A DNA stretch of 64,000 nt from Bolinopsis microptera (GCF_026151205.1 NC_087079.1:13350445-13414444), one strand, 5' to 3'; shown: positions 24,265 through 35,560, numbered from the stretch's first letter. Numbers and translations: made by a program. Notes: a model not told the origin generated them from the sequence alone.

Positions 24265-25028
24265 GTATCTTCTAATTCTTTTAAATCTGAAGCATATATA
24301 ATTGATGTATCGAAAGGATATTCCCTTTTTTACCACCTTACCATTCTGCTTGATTTTGCACATGACTGACATGTTTTAACTGGAGAAGGGGTTCGCACAG
24401 TGGTAGTTTTATAAACCACTTTTAATTTATTGACCTATTATACCTAGTGGTAGTTTTATAGACCACATTTAATTTATTAACTTATTATACTTAGTATTTA
24501 TTTTTGGTGACTGTATCACCCAGTTTTAACATTTGATAATTGTACAGTTTATTGACGACACATTGACTGAATGTTATTTTATATTCTAATTTATATTCTA
24601 GATATTTTATTTATTTTTCAACAGACGACAACTTCCTGTTTTTTCTTCTATATTAGTTACTCATATCTCTTGTACAGACTGTTTTACAAGGACATTGACA
24701 GATGATACTCACATTAGGCATTCATTATTGCATCTAAATTATTTCACTTGCATTAGGTTTAGAAATTTATTCTCTGGTTAACAGATTTCAAATGTTTAAT
24801 TAATTTGTAGTATTCGCAGTAAGGTATATAAGAAGTTATTTAATTTTGCTTGGGCTATTATATTGACTATTGAGGTTTAATGATGATATGGAATTTGAAT
24901 TCTATATAAATTTACACTATGTGGTTGGGGCATTTTGCATAGTAAATATATGGTTACTACTCCTATATATCATATTATTTAATTGGTATTCGATTTCTGA
25001 TTATTTCTTAGGAATATGATTATTATTA

Positions 25029-28000
25029 GGGGTGGGCACGAAAATGCAAATTTTCCAAATTTTTAAACGGCCCTGTTTTTTGGGTAAAGGGACCTCCAAA
25101 ATGAAAAAATAACTTGGTTTGGGGTCAAAAAAGCCCAAAATAAATATTTCCCGCCCCGTTTTCGGTTAGCGGGAGGGTCATTTTTGACGTTTTTGACTAA
25201 AATTGGCTTTATTTAATTAATTTTCACCTTTTACACCTCATTGTTACCCATGATTGTGAATCATTATTGACAAACCAGGTAGGGTAAATGATTTCAGCCA
25301 TCTACAAATTTTCTGAAGACCCCCAGGGTGCCCGTATCCATGGAAACGGGTCGTTTTGAAAAAAAATTAAGCGAAATCAGCCAAAATGTTTGTTTTTACC
25401 CCTTTTTGCCATTCAAAGACTTTTAACATGGCCAAAAGTATCCAGAAAGACCATTATTGTATATTGTAACTTGTATGTCAACTATAATAGGTATAAAAAC
25501 ATGATGTTAGGTGTTTTAGTGGTATTTTTGGGCCTTAGCAACGCCTAGCAACGGAGCGTTTTAGGCATTTTAGGCATTTTAGAGGTTAATACATGTCATT
25601 TTAATATCTTACACTCTATTGTTACTAATGAATGTTGATTATTATTAACATACCAGGTAGGGTTGATGATTTCAAGCTTCCAGAGCTCATCTGGAGGCAT
25701 ATTGGGTGCCCGTAACCATGGAAACTCGTCTTTTTTACGAAAAATTAAGATTTCAGTGAAAATTAGGGTTTTTTATAACTTTATCCATAAATATTATACT
25801 AGTTATCCTTTATAAACCCTATGACAGTTGTGTATTGGGAGATAAAATGGTAACTAATGTCTAACACTTCAGGGAGATAAGTTTTCCCACTATTTAGGCC
25901 CCTAGCAACCCATAGCAACGACGATTTCCATGCAAAATAAGGCATAAAATACCACTATTTGACCCAAAACTGCTGAAAATTGACCTGGGTCATGGTAACA
26001 ACGGTTTAAAACAGTAAAGTGATTACAATTAAACTATTGATGTTAGGGTTCCTCACTATGTAGGCCCCTAGCAACCCATAGCAACACCTAGTTACGTGAG
26101 TCTTGGTCGTACCCTCATATCAATACCGATTGTCTGTAAGGTATGAGTGCCTTTCCTAACTTGCCAAATCCTGGCAAATCCAGTAACGTGTAGATCCTTT
26201 AACAGAACTCATGAAAGTTATGGTTGCAGAATCCCCATTCACACTGAGGACCTCCCTTGGGTAAAATGTATCCTCAAACAGCCCTATTACACAGTTGTTC
26301 TTCTTAGGAGGCGAACTCTCATCAGTTTCACCACACTAAACTTGATCTGGATAACTATGACCAATAGAATGGGGCTGTAAGGGTTCTAACTGCTCTTCAA
26401 CAACTCTGGGGCTTGACTTGGTAACTGGGAGATCCTCTACACTTACTGGGGCAATACTTTTACCCTGATAGCCAATGATAGCAGCCTCCAGATCGTCTAC
26501 TTCATATCCTTCCTGGCCTATATCATGACCTATTAACTTACCCAAAGGATTTGACATCGCTTGATTTTCGTTCGTGCCCTCCTTTCCTCCAGTCATACTG
26601 GCTGTATCAATTCGATCAGAAGACCATCCTTACGAGGTCGATGTTTGTAAGTAACATTTTAAGACATTCAAATTTGAAGGGGAACAGAAGCAGTCACTCA
26701 AGAGTGTGTTCCAGCAGGAAGCTGACTTGCTGTGTGAAGAAACCAAGGTGGTGGAAGTTATTACAAAATGTAAAGCTTCGCACGTTCTACAAGATCTTGT
26801 TTAAACAATTGGCTAACTAAACCGGTATCAGAAAAGCCCCAGAGTTGTTGAAGAGCAGTGAGAACCCTTACAGCCCCATTCTATTGGTCATGGTAATCCA
26901 GATCAAGTTCAGTTTGGTAATACTGATGAGAGTTTGCCATGTAAGAAGAACAACTGTGTAATAGGGCTGTTTGAGGATACATTTTACCCAGGGGAAGTCC
27001 TCAGTGTGAATGGGGATTCTGCAACCATAACTTTCATGAGTTATGTTAAAGGATCTACACGTTACTGGATTTGCCAAGATTTGGCCAGCTAGGAAAGGCA
27101 CCCAGACCTTACAGAGACAATCAGTATTGAAGGTACGACCAAGACTGGAGGTCTCACAAATGAATACGGTCCATTTTGTCATATTTAATTTTGTTAACCA
27201 TGACGATGTTCAAAAATGGTCAAAAGTTAAGACTTTTAATTAGAAATTTCGATTGAAAGCAATTAAAGTCAAGTTCTAAAATAGTTTATTTGATATTGTA
27301 ACATAAAATTGAACAATTGTTGAAAATTTGACATTCTAGTTTTTACTCGTGTCACGTAACTAGGTGCTGCTATTGGTTGCTATGGGCCTATGCCCTACAT
27401 AGTGAGGAACCCTAACATCAATAGTTCAATTGCAACCATAACTTTCATGAGTTCTGTTAAAGGATCTACACGTTACTGGATTTGCCAGGATTTGGCAAGT
27501 TAGGAAAGGCACTCATACCTTACAGACAATCGGTATTGAAGGTACAACCAAGACTCGCGTAACTAGGTGTTGCTATGGGTTGCTAGGGGCCTACATAGTG
27601 AGGAACCCTAACATCAATAGTTTAATTGTAGTCACTTTACTGTTTTAAACCGTTGTTACCATGACCCAGGTCAATTTTCAGCAGTTTTGGGTCAAATAGT
27701 GGTATTTTATGCCTTTTTTTGCATGTAAATCGTCGTTGCTATGGGTTGCTAGGGGCCTAAATAGTGGGAAAACTTATCTCCCTGAAGTGTTAGACATTAG
27801 TTACCATTTTATCTCCCAATACACAACTGTCATAGGGTTTATAAAGGATAACTAGTATAATATTTATGGATCATAATTCATAAAGTTATAAAAAACCCTA
27901 ATTTTCACCAAAATCTCAATTTTTCGTAAAAAAGAGAGTTTCCATGGTTACGGGCACCCAATATGCCTCCAGATGAGCTCTGGAAGCTTGAAATCATCAA

Positions 28001-28636
28001 CCCTACCTGGTATGTTAATAATAATCAACATTCATTAGTAACAATAGAGTGTAAGATATTAAAATGACATGTATTAACCTCTAAAATGCCTAAAACGCCC
28101 CGTTGCTAGGCGTTGCTAAGGCCCAAAAATACCACTAAAACACCTAACATCATGTTTTTATACCTATTATAGTTGACATACAAGTTGCAATGTACAATTA
28201 TGGTCTTTCTGGATACTTTTGGCCATGTTAAAAGTCTTAGAATGGCAAAAAGGGGTAAAAACAAACATGTTCGCTGATTTCGCTTAATTTTTTTTCAAAA
28301 CGACCCGTTTCCATGGATACGGGCACCCTGGGGGTCTTCAGAAAATTTTAAGATAGCTGAAATCATTCACCCTACCTGGTTTGTCAATAATGATTCACAA
28401 TCATGGGTAACAATGAGGTGTAAAAGGTGAAATTGAATTAAATAAAGCCAATTTTAGTCAAAAACGTCAAAAATGACCCTCCCGCTAACCGAAAACGGGG
28501 CGGGAAATATTTATTTTGGGCTTTTTTGACCCCAAACCAAGTTATTTTTTCATTTTGGAGGTCCCTTTACCCAAAAAACAGGGCCGTTTAAAAATTCATG
28601 ACATCACCCAAAAATATCGCTATCCGTGCCCACCCC
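25029..28636. mobile_element. hAT-like foldback element, 3.6 kb, with long inverted arms
   Basis: Ends are GGGGTGGGCACG and its complement, close to the YAGGGGTGGGCA termini of animal hAT transposons. They are flanked by identical 8-bp TATTATTA (25021-25028 and 28637-28644), the target size of hAT. This flank is low complexity, so chance is possible. Arms of about 1.2 kb (25029-26229 and 27440-28636) are near-identical inverted copies with a few indels. The centre holds a further inverted pair (about 26215-26390 and 26860-27075). No transposase frame is present. Short central frames (26336-26596 minus, 26551-26820 plus) match nothing I know. Confidence 0.7.
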
Positions 28637-28644
28637 TATTATTA

Positions 28645-29594
28645 TATCTCAATTTGGCTTTAGGTAGGGTGACCCGCTAAAAGAACTGGATTCTTCCAGG
28701 AAGCATCCCGTGCACAGACCTTGGTCTACATATATATTAAATTATTAACCATTCATTCTGTATGTGCACAAAAATTTATTTCAATCAAAATCACACTTTG
28801 TAATGGTTAAAAAACGAAGTAAAAAGATTTTCCTCGATGGGCCGGCATTCGCAACTGCAAAACGTTTTGAGTACGACAAACGATGACACCACCACCAGCC
28901 CTTAATTGATAAGTCCATGGGTGACGGGATAAAGTTCAAGTAAGATGTGTAATTTCATATTGCCTATCACCTATCACCTAAGTTACTTTGCATATACTGC
29001 TTCTAGTTACACGATAGCGATCTCAGTTTCCAATAACGTGTGACCCAACAGAAGGGATTGTGGAAGGACACGTACATTTTTCATTAACACGTGCCCTGAT
29101 TACCTCCTCCTTGAGCTACTATACGGGGAACGTTGATCGCCAGTCTGTAGTCAGATAGTTAATAAATTGGTTGCCGGGCGATGGTGTCAGTGAGAGCCGT
29201 TAGGTTAATGGGGAGTCCCTCTTAGGACGACCAGTGCTAGACACTGTTTACTACTGACTGAATGGAAACCTACTTAACTCTTTGGATTGGTAGAACCTGT
29301 CTGGTTACATGAACATTGGAGCTAGTTTTAGATTAACTCACATGATATTATTGTCGACTTAGACTGCTTGGATGTATCAATGAAACAAGAAATTTCAATG
29401 AAACAAGAAATTTAATTTTAGCACATTTTTACAGAATAAAAAGATGTAAAACAATTCATAAAATATAATGCCCATTTGGTGTATGACTTTTTGTCCTTGA
29501 CTGCTAGTTTGGTTTTGGAAGGACAGGTAACTAACGGGGCAAGGAATGCGCGTGCCTGGAAGCTTTTGCACACACCGAAACGCTAGTTCAGTTA
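28645..29594. other. Intergenic DNA between the foldback element and the LINE
   Basis: No gene is supported. A 17-base stretch (TGCCGGCCCATCGA type) near 28835 resembles the complement of one near 23840 outside the other end of the foldback element. I could not extend the match. The rest is unremarkable AT-rich sequence. Confidence 0.4.
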
Positions 29595-29602
29595 AGTTTA
29601 TA

Positions 29603-29692
29603 GAGACAAGGCTCAGATTAGGACTAGAAGAAAAATTGTAAGCAGACATTAGGGGTTCTGTTTATAGTTGTTATTATAGGTTGCAGTCTTGT
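29603..29692 (+). repeat. Inverted copy of the LINE 5' end
   Basis: About 90 bp here, read on the plus strand, match the sequence just upstream of and at the start of LINE ORF1 on the minus strand (about 35450-35555). Shared blocks include ATTAGGACTAGAAGAAAAAT and CATTAGGGGTTCTGTTTATA. The two copies differ at several positions. The full LINE is therefore bracketed by an inverted repeat of its own 5' region. Confidence 0.7.
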
Positions 29693-30026
29693 TGTGACAA
29701 AAAGTCTACACTAAAACATTCTTTGGTTTATATTGTGTAGTTCAAGGATATAAAATGCAGCTTCAAGCTTTCAAGGTGGATATTGGAGAGCTGGCGAAAG
29801 ATTATGGCCTTTGTATCAATGGTTATAATAAGCTATAAATATCTTAAACTATACAGTGCTAATTAAAATTTCTTTAAACTTCATTCTCAAATTAGATTTT
29901 TAAAATTCAAAAGTAAATATACAATAATTTTATTAAAACTTTCTCACACATACTTTACTCACAGGACAAGACTTGGAAAACAGTAGCCTAGGGTAAATTT
30001 TAATTGAGATGTGTGTGACCAGCCAG

Positions 30027-33000
30027 TTATAATGTTTGGGAAATAAGATTTGCGCAGTCAAAATCTTTGACAGTCCAATCAAGCAGGGCGTGATTATGTT
30101 GATTCGTTAATAGCGCACGTTTTAGCTTACCTCGCAAGCACATTACACTAGAAGTAAAGTCAGTCATTCTGAATTTTGGGGTTAAAATGTTAAAAATTTT
30201 GGTTGATCTAGTGTTGTGATTGTCAGGTGGGTCTGCCTGACAGATTAGAAGGCAGGGTTTCCTCGAGGAACACGTGTAACCTTCATGTAAGGATATTGGA
30301 GCACGGAATTTCATTATCTTGTAGAGCTCGAGGTAACTGTGGTATGTATAGAGATTTTGTATAGCTAGAATATTATTATGCTTAAATATCGGTTTGGTGT
30401 GCTCTTTTATGAAAAATTTTTGGTCAAGTTTCTGGTGTCCTATAGGCCTAGTACGTGCACAAGTCTTAAACTTATCAAGGTACGCCAGCCTGTCACCAAA
30501 TAGTACTCTGAGACAGTACTTCTGAGCAGTAAATAATGAGCTTATACGTTGTTTCGCTGCCCCACCCCATACAGATATACAGTAGGAAAGATGTGATTCG
30601 AACAGGGTATAATATAATTGTTGGTGTAGAAATTCTGGAAGGGAGCAGCGAAGTCTACATAAAGTGGATGTGGAATGATTTAGAGTTCGCTTAAGTGCTT
30701 TGATGTGATCTTCCCATGATAGGTTCTCGTCAATTATAACACCCAGAAATTTTGCGGATGAAACCTTTTTGATTGGAAAGTTGTCTATAGTTAATACAAC
30801 TTCAGGGTGTGATAAAGTCTCTAACTTAGAACCTGCCATGGTGGGTTTGAAGTGTATGTAGCAGCACTTAGACATGTTTATATGTAACTTATTCGCTCTC
30901 ATATAAGACTTTAATGATGACAAAAGCTCATTTCCTCGTTCATATGCCTCACGTTTTGTTTTTCCGACAACAAATATATTGGTATCATCAGCAAAGGTAA
31001 CAAATGATCCTAGTTTAGAACTGTTTGTGATGTCGTTCATACAAAGAAGAAATAGGAGAGGTCCAAGAATTGAACCCTGTGGGACACCAAATTGAATAGA
31101 TAGGGTATCTGATTTTTCTCCTACAACTTCGGTGTATTGTTGCCTGTTTGTCAAGTAGCTTTTAATGAGGTTATTTGCAACTCCTCTCACTCCACATCCC
31201 TCTAGTTTTATAAGAAGTGTTGAATGGTCGATAGTGTCAAAAGCTTTGCTTAGGTCAATGAATATTCCTAAAACATGATTCTTAAGTTTAAGAGATTTCG
31301 TGATTAAATTTACAGAGTAATTGACTGCATGAGATGTAGAGTGAGATTTCCTAAATCCAAACTGCGTCTTCGATATAACTCCCTGGGAGCTAACAAATCC
31401 GTATATTCTAGAATATATGAGCTTTTCAAAGATCTTACCGAAGACGGACAGTGTGGAGATGGGACGGTAGTTCTCAATTTCTTCTGGGTTACCTTTCTTA
31501 TATACAGGTGTTATTTTACCAGTTTTCAGGACATCAGGAAATATACCTTTGGTCATAAGGATATTGAAGTAATTCGACAATACAGGTGCAATTACATGAG
31601 ATGACTTTTTTACTACACTTATGGGAATGTCACTGGCTTTACCATTTTCGAACTCGCTTATGATTTTCAATATTTCGTTCGAGGAGCAATCTTCTAGCCT
31701 AATATTTTTTTCATTTCTTGGGTTCAGGAAGTCATAGAAAGTTTTCATGGGTAATATAGGCAGGCCATCAGATAGATTATGCAGTGTCTCATTCAGCTTT
31801 GGTGCAATAGAGACAAACCAAGCATTGAATCCATTAGCAATTGCTCTTCTATCAACTATTCTTTGGTTATCAATGATAAATGGGGGCTTGGTTTGCCTCT
31901 TCTTTTTGCCCCTGAGTTCGTTAATAATTTGCCAGGTTTTCTTGCTGTTTTCACAGTTGTTTACGATTTCGTTACAGTAATGCCAACGTTTGGCAGCTTT
32001 AATGATAGCTTTGAGCATCCTACGATAATCACTAAATACTTGGTAGAGCAAGAAATTACCACCAGGGTTCTTATTAGTAACGGTGTCAGACCACTCCTTA
32101 CGCAGTTCATGCTTTCTTTCTACAGACTGGATGATACTGTCTGTAATCCATGGGTTAAGTTTGGGAGTTCTTTTTGTCACTTTTGGTACCTCCAGTTTGC
32201 AGTGTTTGTCAAGTGTCTGGTCAAAACATGCCGTGAACTCATCAAATTTTGTTGAAGGAGTGAGCTGGTTTACCCTCACCTCAAGTTCAGATACAAAGCT
32301 TTTTAATTTGGAACTTGAGTAATCATAATAGCGGACATGTTTCTGAGGCTCTGTATTGCGAGGGGTCTCTACTGAAGTGAAGGTAAATATAGGGGCATGC
32401 TCACCAAGCCGTTCTTCAATAACACCTGATAAGACTATATTCTCAATTTTATTTGTTAAAATGTTATCGATGCAGGAACTTTTACAGTTTTGACGAAAAT
32501 GTGTTGCAATGGAGATAGTCGGGTAAAAGCCATTTCTGTATAAAGTATCCTCAAAGAGCTGGGAACTGGTAGATATATTAAGTATGTTTGAGTTAAAGTC
32601 TCCCAACAAATTGACAGTTTTCCCATTTAGCTGCTTTGCAAGTAATTCAAGGGTTTCACAAAAGCTATCAAAGCAGCCATTAGGGGGTCGGTAGATGACT
32701 CCATGAACAATTTTGCAGCCTGCGCTATCTGTGCTTTCAACAAAGAGACTCTCAATATTTGTAGTACAGTGTGATACATTTTCTAAGACCACAGTGTTTA
32801 AATGGTCAGATACATAGAGTGCAACACCTGTGCCTTTTTTCTTACCTGCCAATGTTTCTTGATAGAATCCTGCGTATGCTGGAATTTGGTACAGACCCTG
32901 CTGTGCAGGATCAGTATTGGTTTCAGCAAGACCAATCATATCAAACGAGTGCCCTATACTTTTGAGTTCAATTAGGAAGCTATCAAAGTTAGATGCGTTT

Positions 33001-33392
33001 CCATCTATATTGTAGAATAAAGTTGATAACATAGATTTTTTTGAGGAATTGAGCTGCTTGATTGCATTTAAGAACTCGAGTTTAGAGTAGCGACGGCAAC
33101 TTTCAAGTACATGGGCATATGATGCAATTAAGGCATCCTCCTGGTTTCTATTATCATAGAATCTATCAGAATCAATAGATTCCTCATCAGATGGAAATGG
33201 GCAGTACCGTTCTTCTGCAGAACTGGCACACTCGCAGCACATCCATAGTCCATTTTTGCATGAATATTTAGCTGATTTGAAACACTTAGTATGAATGGCA
33301 TTATTACAGTTTTCACACTCTAGTAAAGGTTGTCCGATATTAATAGATCTACTGCATGGCTCACACACATCTTTAATAATTTTCATAATCAT
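30027..33392 (-). CDS. LINE ORF2: PHD-type finger, endonuclease, reverse transcriptase
   Basis: The protein has 1121 residues. Seen: an N-terminal Cys/His finger (C10, C13, C26, C29, H34, C37, C52 or C53, C55) of PHD pattern. An exonuclease-endonuclease-phosphatase fold follows at about 118-340, with FYNIDG, GLAETN, IYRPPNG, LLGDFNSN, CIDNILTN and LGEHAPIF. The reverse transcriptase at about 600-850 has ITPVYKKGNPEEIENYRPIS, IDLSKAFDTIDH, GVPQGSILGPLLFLL and the catalytic FADDTNIF. A CR1-like C-terminal region follows. Known role: nicking of target DNA and target-primed reverse transcription of the element RNA. The start follows the ORF1 stop by 5 nt, suggesting reinitiation or coupled translation. 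All catalytic motifs appear intact. Confidence 0.92.
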   Translation of the reverse strand: MIMKIIKDVCEPCSRSINIGQPLLECENCNNAIHTKCFKSAKYSCKNGLWMCCECASSAEERYCPFPSDEESIDSDRFYDNRNQEDALIASYAHVLESCRRYSKLEFLNAIKQLNSSKKSMLSTLFYNIDGNASNFDSFLIELKSIGHSFDMIGLAETNTDPAQQGLYQIPAYAGFYQETLAGKKKGTGVALYVSDHLNTVVLENVSHCTTNIESLFVESTDSAGCKIVHGVIYRPPNGCFDSFCETLELLAKQLNGKTVNLLGDFNSNILNISTSSQLFEDTLYRNGFYPTISIATHFRQNCKSSCIDNILTNKIENIVLSGVIEERLGEHAPIFTFTSVETPRNTEPQKHVRYYDYSSSKLKSFVSELEVRVNQLTPSTKFDEFTACFDQTLDKHCKLEVPKVTKRTPKLNPWITDSIIQSVERKHELRKEWSDTVTNKNPGGNFLLYQVFSDYRRMLKAIIKAAKRWHYCNEIVNNCENSKKTWQIINELRGKKKRQTKPPFIIDNQRIVDRRAIANGFNAWFVSIAPKLNETLHNLSDGLPILPMKTFYDFLNPRNEKNIRLEDCSSNEILKIISEFENGKASDIPISVVKKSSHVIAPVLSNYFNILMTKGIFPDVLKTGKITPVYKKGNPEEIENYRPISTLSVFGKIFEKLIYSRIYGFVSSQGVISKTQFGFRKSHSTSHAVNYSVNLITKSLKLKNHVLGIFIDLSKAFDTIDHSTLLIKLEGCGVRGVANNLIKSYLTNRQQYTEVVGEKSDTLSIQFGVPQGSILGPLLFLLCMNDITNSSKLGSFVTFADDTNIFVVGKTKREAYERGNELLSSLKSYMRANKLHINMSKCCYIHFKPTMAGSKLETLSHPEVVLTIDNFPIKKVSSAKFLGVIIDENLSWEDHIKALKRTLNHSTSTLCRLRCSLPEFLHQQLYYTLFESHLSYCISVWGGAAKQRISSLFTAQKYCLRVLFGDRLAYLDKFKTCARTRPIGHQKLDQKFFIKEHTKPIFKHNNILAIQNLYTYHSYLELYKIMKFRAPISLHEGYTCSSRKPCLLICQADPPDNHNTRSTKIFNILTPKFRMTDFTSSVMCLRGKLKRALLTNQHNHALLDWTVKDFDCANLISQTL

Positions 33393-33397
33393 TTTTA

Positions 33398-35461
33398 CTA
33401 AGTGGGGTTGTTAGACCCCACTGACTGGTTGTGTTTTCCACGTCTTGTCCGTTCTTGCCTCTCTCTCACATACACCCAATGCTTCACACACCTCACAAAT
33501 TTGGTAATACCATAAACTCCTAAGTGAATATCATCACCACCTCTGGTCAGGTTGGTGGCAAGGAGTCCCTTGCTATCTAAAAAGTGTCCAACTCCAAGGT
33601 GCCACACACTCTGGTTAAAGTTGGCACTCAACATTTCTCCAACAAGCCGATTGAAGGTCATGATATTCTCGTTCATTTGAGGTAGCCTGGTTGGAAGGAC
33701 TGCTGCTACAAAAACTTTGATCCTAGGGGAGAGCTTTTTTATCTGTTGGATTTTCATGTGGAGAATGTCAACCAGCTGATGGATTGAATTTTCTCCTCTA
33801 AGGCTGTCTGCTCGGAGGTCATTTGTACCACAAACAAGAACAGCGTTGCTGTATCCGATACAGTGACAAGGGTCAATCAAACTAACTTTGCTTGCCTTAA
33901 CTCTTTCACCCGGGAATGATTGACCCATTGTTCCAGCACCACTACCAAACTTTATTGTTTTGGTGTTCGAATCTCCAAGTATGATGGTGCTTCTCCTAAA
34001 TTTTTTGTCAATTGCTCTAAGGGTAATGGAATACCGGCCCATAGACGGGTTTACCGGAGTCTGTTGGGTGGGTTTAATCCCGTGTTTGAACCATGCCTGT
34101 GAGAAACGTGTCATGGTGTAGACTGAGTTCGATTCTAGGGACATTTCAGTATTTTTTGTAGGTGATTGTCCTTCATGGATGGGCATAAAACTTATTTTTC
34201 TAACTTCTCCTATGGAAATTGTTGCTATATCAGAGCCAGCAAGAATCTCTGGCTCGTCGTCACAGTGGAAGGGTAACATACTTTCCTCTGTACCACTTGG
34301 AGGGAAGTAGTTTATAAGTACAGAGTTAGGCTTGTGCGTGAGTTTACACTGAGAAGTGACTCTATCAATGGCTGCTGATAATACTGGTGGGATGGCTGGT
34401 GAGGACGGGGGATTTGAGTCTCCGGAATAAGTGTAGCTTTCGCCGTATTTGAGCACTGACCTTCCATTCATCTGGTTAAACTTACCAGATTCTTTGCACT
34501 CAGTGAGAAATCTGGATACCTCGTCAAGCAGTTCTTCATCCAAGATGTCTACTTGGTAGTCCTTTAACGGCACCCTTACACATTTAGGGAGAGCTACTGA
34601 TGGTTTACTCTCTTGTATAACTGCTGCAGCATAGGCAGAGGTGGAATGATTCCTAGATTTCTGGAAGGAGTGGATCTCTCCACTCAGTTGCGAAAGTCTT
34701 GCTTCCAACGATGAAATCTCCACGGTAGGCATGCTGTAAGATACAGCACTTGAGATGGCATCAGATACAGCTTGGATGTTCTTACTGTAGTCAACACTAG
34801 ACTTGAGAGCTTCATCCAATTTAGCTGAGGTGCTGCTGTTTGGCTTGGAATGGATTGACGTGAAGCACCATGGACATTCCCAGTACTGAAGGATGGCATC
34901 AAGATCAATCTGACCAATCTGGTTTGCTCCCTTAAGGTTACTGCAAGAGGCGTGCCAATGCTGAGAGCACCTGCAACATTTGAGAAGCCATTCTTTGCCC
35001 TCAGAGCTTGCTCGACAGGGACAGTTACCTTTAATGGCACGTTGCTTTGGACTTGGCTGATCTTTTTCTTCTTCTTCAGTATGGAAGGGTGGGAACGGTT
35101 TGTACATAGGACTCATAGGGCTGTGAGGACTACCCCTTAGGCCGCCAGGGTCTATTATGAGGCTAGGACTAATTTTTAGGGTAAGAGATGTAGGTGGCTG
35201 TAATGTTGATAGTCCCGGTGAGGAAACAGTGACCTGCTTATCAGCTGACTTAGTTGGCAGGCTGTTTGATCTTCGTCGTCCTGAGATGCTGGCTGCAGGG
35301 TTCTTCTGATTGGCCTTGCTTGTGAGGGGGCTCTTCCTGCGAAGAGGATTAGACACTTTAGGGGAATGAGGTGAGGTAGCCTTAGCCTTAGCAGATGCTG
35401 CAGGAGAGGTGTTTCTGGGCGAGCGTCTGGTTTCGAGTGGTGGTGTTGCAGTTCTGTTCAC
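33398..35461 (-). CDS. LINE ORF1: zinc finger, AlkB-like dioxygenase, SGNH esterase
   Basis: The protein has 687 residues. Seen, in order: a Ser/Pro/Lys-rich basic region (1-140); a PHD-like finger (147-199: CPC, KCCRC, HWHASC, WECPWC); an AlkB-like 2OG-Fe(II) domain (about 375-485) with INYFPPSG, H399-x-D401 in LPFHCDDEPE, H460 in WFKHGI and the AlkB R-x5-R signature RYSITLR (R476, R482); and an SGNH hydrolase domain (about 491-660) with GDSN (Ser498), GTND (545-548) and a D-x-x-H type block (GGDDIHLG, His646). SGNH esterases are known in CR1-type ORF1 proteins. An AlkB domain, which in other contexts repairs alkylated RNA/DNA or removes methyl marks, is unusual here, and its substrate is unknown. 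All catalytic residues look present. Confidence 0.88.
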   Translation of the reverse strand: MNRTATPPLETRRSPRNTSPAASAKAKATSPHSPKVSNPLRRKSPLTSKANQKNPAASISGRRRSNSLPTKSADKQVTVSSPGLSTLQPPTSLTLKISPSLIIDPGGLRGSPHSPMSPMYKPFPPFHTEEEEKDQPSPKQRAIKGNCPCRASSEGKEWLLKCCRCSQHWHASCSNLKGANQIGQIDLDAILQYWECPWCFTSIHSKPNSSTSAKLDEALKSSVDYSKNIQAVSDAISSAVSYSMPTVEISSLEARLSQLSGEIHSFQKSRNHSTSAYAAAVIQESKPSVALPKCVRVPLKDYQVDILDEELLDEVSRFLTECKESGKFNQMNGRSVLKYGESYTYSGDSNPPSSPAIPPVLSAAIDRVTSQCKLTHKPNSVLINYFPPSGTEESMLPFHCDDEPEILAGSDIATISIGEVRKISFMPIHEGQSPTKNTEMSLESNSVYTMTRFSQAWFKHGIKPTQQTPVNPSMGRYSITLRAIDKKFRRSTIILGDSNTKTIKFGSGAGTMGQSFPGERVKASKVSLIDPCHCIGYSNAVLVCGTNDLRADSLRGENSIHQLVDILHMKIQQIKKLSPRIKVFVAAVLPTRLPQMNENIMTFNRLVGEMLSANFNQSVWHLGVGHFLDSKGLLATNLTRGGDDIHLGVYGITKFVRCVKHWVYVRERQERTRRGKHNQSVGSNNPT

Positions 35462-35560
35462 AACAAGACTGCAACCTATAGTAACAACTATAAACAGAAC
35501 CCCTAATGTCCGCTAACAATTTTTCTTCTAGTCCTAATATGAGCCATGTCTCTAAAAATA

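Larger units (their letters stand above)
29900..35560 (-). mobile_element. Apparently intact two-ORF LINE (CR1/L2-like) with AlkB-bearing ORF1
   Basis: ORF1 (33398-35461) and ORF2 (30027-33392) are both open. They are separated by 5 nt, with different frames. ORF2 carries an apurinic-like endonuclease and a reverse transcriptase with FADD, the layout of CR1/L2-type non-LTR retrotransposons, which also often have an SGNH esterase in ORF1. The 5' border is estimated from similarity to the inverted fragment at 29603-29692. The 3' border is uncertain, and no clear simple-repeat tail was seen. Both frames being uninterrupted suggests recent insertion. Confidence 0.8.

Noticed and set aside
31329-32322. 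Plus-strand frames over the LINE
   Set aside because: They are antisense shadows of the reverse transcriptase and endonuclease coding sequence.
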